Assembly (NCBI GenBank): GCA_002717855.1
Contig: PBCD01000025.1
Span: 1 to 27,214, forward strand
Origin: Rickettsiales bacterium
Lineage (GTDB): Bacteria > Pseudomonadota > Alphaproteobacteria > TMED127
Direction: 5' to 3'
Length of the DNA stretch: 27,214 nucleotides
A program made the position numbers and the translations under genes. The notes under the pieces are model-generated. The model was given only the letters and a program-made list of their open reading frames with translations, searched no databases and was not told the DNA's origin. Position 1 is the stretch's first letter, and each line of letters starts with the position of its first letter. Shown here one piece after another: positions 24,292-27,214 of this stretch.

Positions 24292-25899
24292 ATGAAAAAA
24301 ATTTACCTAATACTTTTTGTTTCATTAACATTTTCTTGTAAAAATAGTGATGAAAGGCCAAATATATTGTTTATCATGTCGGATGATCATGCATACCAAG
24401 CAATTAGTGCATATGATGATAAGTTAATTAAAACACCAAATATTGATCGAATTGCAAATGAAGGTATCTTATTTACTAATGCTTGCGTTACTAATAGTAT
24501 TTGCGCTCCTTCTCGTGCTACAATTTTGACTGGAAAATTTAGTCATCTTAATGGTAAAATTGACAATCATTCACCATTTGATACTACACAAGTTACTTTT
24601 CCACAACTATTTCAAAAAGCTGGTTATCAAACTGCAATGTATGGAAAACTACATTTTGGAAATAATCCAAAGGGAATTGACGATTTTATGATTTTACCTG
24701 GTCAAGGTGACTATATTAACCCGAAGTTTCTCAAAAGAGGAGGTGATACAATCATAAAAGGGTATGTTACTGATATTATAACAGATTTAACAATTGGTTG
24801 GTTAAAGGAAAAAAGAGATAAGTCGAAACCATTCATGATGATGTATTTGCACAAGGCACCACACAGGGCTTGGTGGCCAAGTGCAGATAAATTTGCTGAA
24901 TTTTACGAGAAAAAGTTTCCTGAGCCTGAAACGCTATTTGATGATTATTCAAACAGGGGCACTGCAGCAAAATCTGCTGAAATGAATTTATTAACCCACA
25001 TGCGATACATGGAGGATAGTAAAATAAGACCAACAACTTTAGAGGAAATGGGTGGAGCACTTCCTGAAATTGCGTATGTGAGTGAAAAAAAACAGCTTCT
25101 AAAAGAAAAGCCTAATCAATTTTATAGTAGATATAACAGAGCTGATAAGGAACAGAAGGCCGCCTATGATTTAACTCTTGACAAAATAAACCAAGACTTT
25201 AAAAAAAATTGGCCAATGATGAATAATGTTGAAAAAATGAAATGGAAATATCAAAGATATATGCAAGATTATTTGGCAACAATTTCGTCTGTTGATGATA
25301 ATGTAGGAAGAGTTCTTAATTATTTAGATGAATCAGGTCTGAGAGATAACACAATAGTTATATACACTTCTGATCAAGGATTCTATTTAGGAGAGCATGG
25401 ATGGTTTGATAAAAGATTTATCTATGACGAATCATTCAAAACACCTTTGCTAATTAGATGGCCTAACAAGATTAAAGCTGGAATTACAAATGATGAAATG
25501 GTTCAAAATTTAGATTTTGCTCAAACTTTTTTAGAGGCTGCAGGAATTGAATCACCTAATGACATGCAAGGAGAAAGCTTAATGCCATTACTTACAGATT
25601 CTGGTGAGTATTGGACCAGAGATGCAGTGTATTACCATTATTATGAATACCCATCCGTGCACATGGTAAAAAGACATTATGGAATCGTTAATAAGGATTT
25701 TAAACTTGTCAGGTTTTACTTTGACATTGATGAGTGGGAACTTTACGATAGGAAAAAAGATCCTAATGAAATGAATAATGTGTACAATGATCCTGAATAT
25801 TCTGAAATTGTCACAGACTTAAAAAATCAATTAATTGAATTAAGATTAAAATATCAAGATTCTGAGGATTTGGATAATAAATTCATTTATAAAAACTAA
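24292..25899 (+). CDS. Sulfatase lipoprotein, S1 family (N-acetylglucosamine-6-sulfatase/S1_11-like)
   Basis: A 535-residue formylglycine-dependent sulfatase, predicted lipoprotein (KKIYLILFVSLTFSC, Cys16). Metal-binding Asp31-Asp32 lie in MSDDHAYQA. The formylglycine site is Cys71 in CAPSRATILTG, a complete C-x-P-S-R type motif. Downstream are YGKLHFG, a PGQGDYINP segment, YLHKAPHR and YTSDQGFYLGEHGWFDKRF with the second metal pair (Asp-Gln). PGQGDYINP and KAPHR recall N-acetylglucosamine-6-O-sulfatases (S1_11), but the substrate is uncertain. The maturing enzyme must be encoded elsewhere. The start is ATG 24292; a TTG at 24283 would add three residues. It is divergent from the glucanase-SusCD operon and probably belongs to the same locus. 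Confidence 0.9.
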   Translation: MKKIYLILFVSLTFSCKNSDERPNILFIMSDDHAYQAISAYDDKLIKTPNIDRIANEGILFTNACVTNSICAPSRATILTGKFSHLNGKIDNHSPFDTTQVTFPQLFQKAGYQTAMYGKLHFGNNPKGIDDFMILPGQGDYINPKFLKRGGDTIIKGYVTDIITDLTIGWLKEKRDKSKPFMMMYLHKAPHRAWWPSADKFAEFYEKKFPEPETLFDDYSNRGTAAKSAEMNLLTHMRYMEDSKIRPTTLEEMGGALPEIAYVSEKKQLLKEKPNQFYSRYNRADKEQKAAYDLTLDKINQDFKKNWPMMNNVEKMKWKYQRYMQDYLATISSVDDNVGRVLNYLDESGLRDNTIVIYTSDQGFYLGEHGWFDKRFIYDESFKTPLLIRWPNKIKAGITNDEMVQNLDFAQTFLEAAGIESPNDMQGESLMPLLTDSGEYWTRDAVYYHYYEYPSVHMVKRHYGIVNKDFKLVRFYFDIDEWELYDRKKDPNEMNNVYNDPEYSEIVTDLKNQLIELRLKYQDSEDLDNKFIYKN

Positions 25900-25903
25900 T
25901 TTT

Positions 25904-25920
25904 TTTGCATTATCTGCAAA
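25904..25920. repeat. Short inverted repeat TTTGCA-N5-TGCAAA
   Basis: Two perfectly complementary 6-bp arms lie 4 bp after the sulfatase stop, separated by TTATC. Too short and without a U-tract for a terminator; it resembles a small operator-type dyad upstream of the next gene's promoter. Function unknown. Confidence 0.25.
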
Positions 25921-25944
25921 TATTTTAAAATCATAGCATTTTAA

Positions 25945-25975
25945 TTGCCTTATTTTTAAATAATCAATAAGTTTA
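25945..25975 (+). promoter_or_regulatory. Candidate promoter of the secreted repeat protein gene (TTG-N20-TAAGTTTA)
   Basis: TTG at 25945-25947 is followed after 20 nt by TAAGTTTA (25968-25975), seven of eight consensus positions. The spacing equals that of the candidate zapA-operon promoter. The leader to ATG 25999 is about 20 nt, A-rich and without a Shine-Dalgarno sequence, as is common in Bacteroidota. Confidence 0.45.
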
Positions 25976-25998
25976 ATAATAACAATAATAATATATAC

Positions 25999-27147
25999 AT
26001 GAAAAACATAATAACTCTCACCCTCTGCCTATTAATATTTAGTCTTAACGGACAACAATGGGTTGATGACTCTTGTACAAAAAAAGCCTCTAAAATTATC
26101 AATAAGGCAATTGATCATCTGGCTAATCTTGAATATTCAATGGCTCATGCTATGGCCAATGCAGCTTTATTAATTGACGATGATTGCCAATGTGCAAAAC
26201 TTATTAAAGCTGGTGCTTCCTCATCTGATACTAATTGGGGTTCAAGAGAAGTGAAACTTTCTGCTATTGACCAATCTAAGTTAGGCAAAGTAGAAAAAGT
26301 GTGGTATTCAATGTTAAAGGCTACGTTAACTTCGGACTCCGAAACTTATCAAAAATCACTTGCAGATGGTCTTGCATCAAATCCAGACAGCCCTTTACTA
26401 AATTGGTTGTCAAGGGATGGGTCAAGTTTTGATGAAAACAAAAAGTTTGCAGAGATGTTTCCTAAATTGGCCTCAGGTTCTTACAACATGATGGCTTATC
26501 AATATGCAAGAGGAAACTATGGTGGTGAAGCTGATATAAATATGGCTTACAAAATGATTGATAAAAGCATAGCATTACACGATGGTCCAAATATTTTGGA
26601 CAGCAAGGCTGAAATAGCTGCTGAAAATGGAGATTATGAGACAGCACTGAACTCACAATTAAAGGCTCACGATTATTCATGGGTTGGTTCCCAGTATTGG
26701 GAAAATGCAGTAACCTATTATTTGAAATTAAATCAGGAAAATGTTGTAAATTATCTAAAGCAGGCTCAAGTTAATTTACAAAATGCAATCCTTGAAAAGA
26801 ATGAAGAAGAGTATAAGAAGTATGTTTCTGATGACCTTCCAATGGTAGCAGGAGATTCTAACTTGGGTAATTTTTACAACTACACAGTAGAGAATTTAAA
26901 CCAAGAAGCATTAATTGATTGGAATAGCTTTGTTCTTAGGGATATTGATGTACACTTTTCTCCAAATATGCGAATGGCTTTCTTAACATTCTATGCTGAT
27001 GGATCTTACTCTTTTAAAGCAACTGGTGAAAGTATCGATTACAATACTCGTGCTTCATCAGTTTGGTTGAGAACTGATGATGGTTGGAAATCAATTCATA
27101 CTAATTGGGCGCCAACTGCTGATGGAACTGGAATTCCACAACAATAG
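25999..27147 (+). CDS. Secreted helical-repeat protein with SnoaL/DUF4440-like C-terminal domain
   Basis: A 382-residue exported protein with a signal peptide of about 18 residues (KNIITLTLCLLIFSLNGQ) and no lipobox. Residues ~20-255 are TPR/Sel1-like helices (NLEYSMAHAMANAALLIDDD, MAYKMIDKSIALHDGPNILD, and AAENGDYETALNSQLKAHDY). Residues ~256-382 look like a SnoaL/DUF4440 alpha+beta barrel: AILEKNEEEYKKYVSDDLPM, DIDVHFSPNMRMAFLTFYAD and SVWLRTDDGWKSIHTNWAP. Such domains occur in many small-molecule-binding proteins, and no catalytic residue can be assigned. It has its own promoter-like sequence and terminator, so it is probably a single-gene unit. Whether it serves the neighbouring PUL is unknown. 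Confidence 0.75.
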   Translation: MKNIITLTLCLLIFSLNGQQWVDDSCTKKASKIINKAIDHLANLEYSMAHAMANAALLIDDDCQCAKLIKAGASSSDTNWGSREVKLSAIDQSKLGKVEKVWYSMLKATLTSDSETYQKSLADGLASNPDSPLLNWLSRDGSSFDENKKFAEMFPKLASGSYNMMAYQYARGNYGGEADINMAYKMIDKSIALHDGPNILDSKAEIAAENGDYETALNSQLKAHDYSWVGSQYWENAVTYYLKLNQENVVNYLKQAQVNLQNAILEKNEEEYKKYVSDDLPMVAGDSNLGNFYNYTVENLNQEALIDWNSFVLRDIDVHFSPNMRMAFLTFYADGSYSFKATGESIDYNTRASSVWLRTDDGWKSIHTNWAPTADGTGIPQQ

Positions 27148-27162
27148 AGAATAATTCTTACT

Positions 27163-27192
27163 AAAAAACTCAGCCTAAGTGCTGAGTTTTTT
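27163..27192 (+). terminator. Rho-independent terminator after the secreted repeat protein gene
   Basis: A 7-bp stem ACTCAGC (27168-27174) / GCTGAGT (27181-27187) with loop CTAAGT is flanked by an A-tract before and a T-run to 27195 after, which extends the helix to 12 bp. It starts 15 bp past the stop codon. The A-tract makes it potentially bidirectional. This is the clearest terminator in the window. Confidence 0.85.
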
Positions 27193-27214
27193 TTTACTAT
27201 TTATTTTCATTAAA

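Noticed and set aside
25890..25906. A-tract/T-tract after the sulfatase stop as a rho-independent terminator
   Set aside because: There is no GC-bearing stem; it is only AAAAA and TTTTTT around a short spacer, common in this AT-rich DNA.
1..27214. tRNA, rRNA, insertion sequence, phage or defence system
   Set aside because: No transposase, integrase, nuclease-methylase pair, terminal repeats, tRNA cloverleaf or rRNA core sequence was recognised on either strand.

Overview
The window is a very AT-rich stretch of chromosome from a bacterium of the Bacteroidota, most likely a marine member of the Flavobacteriales. Supporting signs are a SusC/SusD pair, an OstA-type LPS transport protein, a Fur without the CxxC zinc site, tandem DUF368 proteins next to aroE, promoter-like TAnnTTTG elements instead of sigma70-type boxes, and almost no Shine-Dalgarno sequences. 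A species cannot be named from this sequence alone.

Layout. (1) 38-2660: dapD on the minus strand, diverging from a tightly overlapping plus-strand operon ruvX-def-mazG. (2) 2643-15174: eleven minus-strand genes with overlaps or short gaps. In transcription order they are a TrmH-family RNA methyltransferase, a Rel/SpoT (p)ppGpp enzyme, Fur, purA, an OstA-like LPS protein, a class III aminotransferase, a TPR protein, two DUF368 membrane proteins, aroE and a DUF349 protein. Most or all may be cotranscribed. (3) 15226-18616: a cysteine desulfurase, a convergent M23 peptidase, and a small coiled-coil gene followed by zapA. (4) 18630-18781: a structured non-coding stretch directly after zapA, with a 13-bp closing helix and a long inner helix. 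It is best read as a 6S RNA gene.

(5) 18790-27147: the accessory part. A small polysaccharide utilisation locus (PUL) runs leftward as GH128-like glucanase lipoprotein, SusC, SusD, with gaps of only 1 and 3 bp. A lipoprotein sulfatase with a CAPSR formylglycine motif is read divergently, and a secreted helical-repeat protein with a SnoaL/DUF4440-like C-terminus follows it and ends in a clear rho-independent terminator. A 12-bp perfect palindrome lies between the glucanase and the sulfatase and is a possible operator.

How the genes work together. Regions 1-4 are core metabolism and housekeeping: lysine and peptidoglycan precursor synthesis, N-terminal methionine processing, nucleotide sanitation, stringent response, iron response, purine and shikimate synthesis, outer-membrane LPS export, lipid carrier recycling, and Z-ring assembly. 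Region 5 would bind, cut, desulfate and import a glycan at the cell surface. A beta-1,3-glucanase-type enzyme next to a sulfatase is unusual, because laminarin is not sulfated. This locus is the best candidate for something undescribed. No tRNA, rRNA, CRISPR array, insertion sequence or clearly broken gene was seen, and no gene-free stretch reaches 300 bp.
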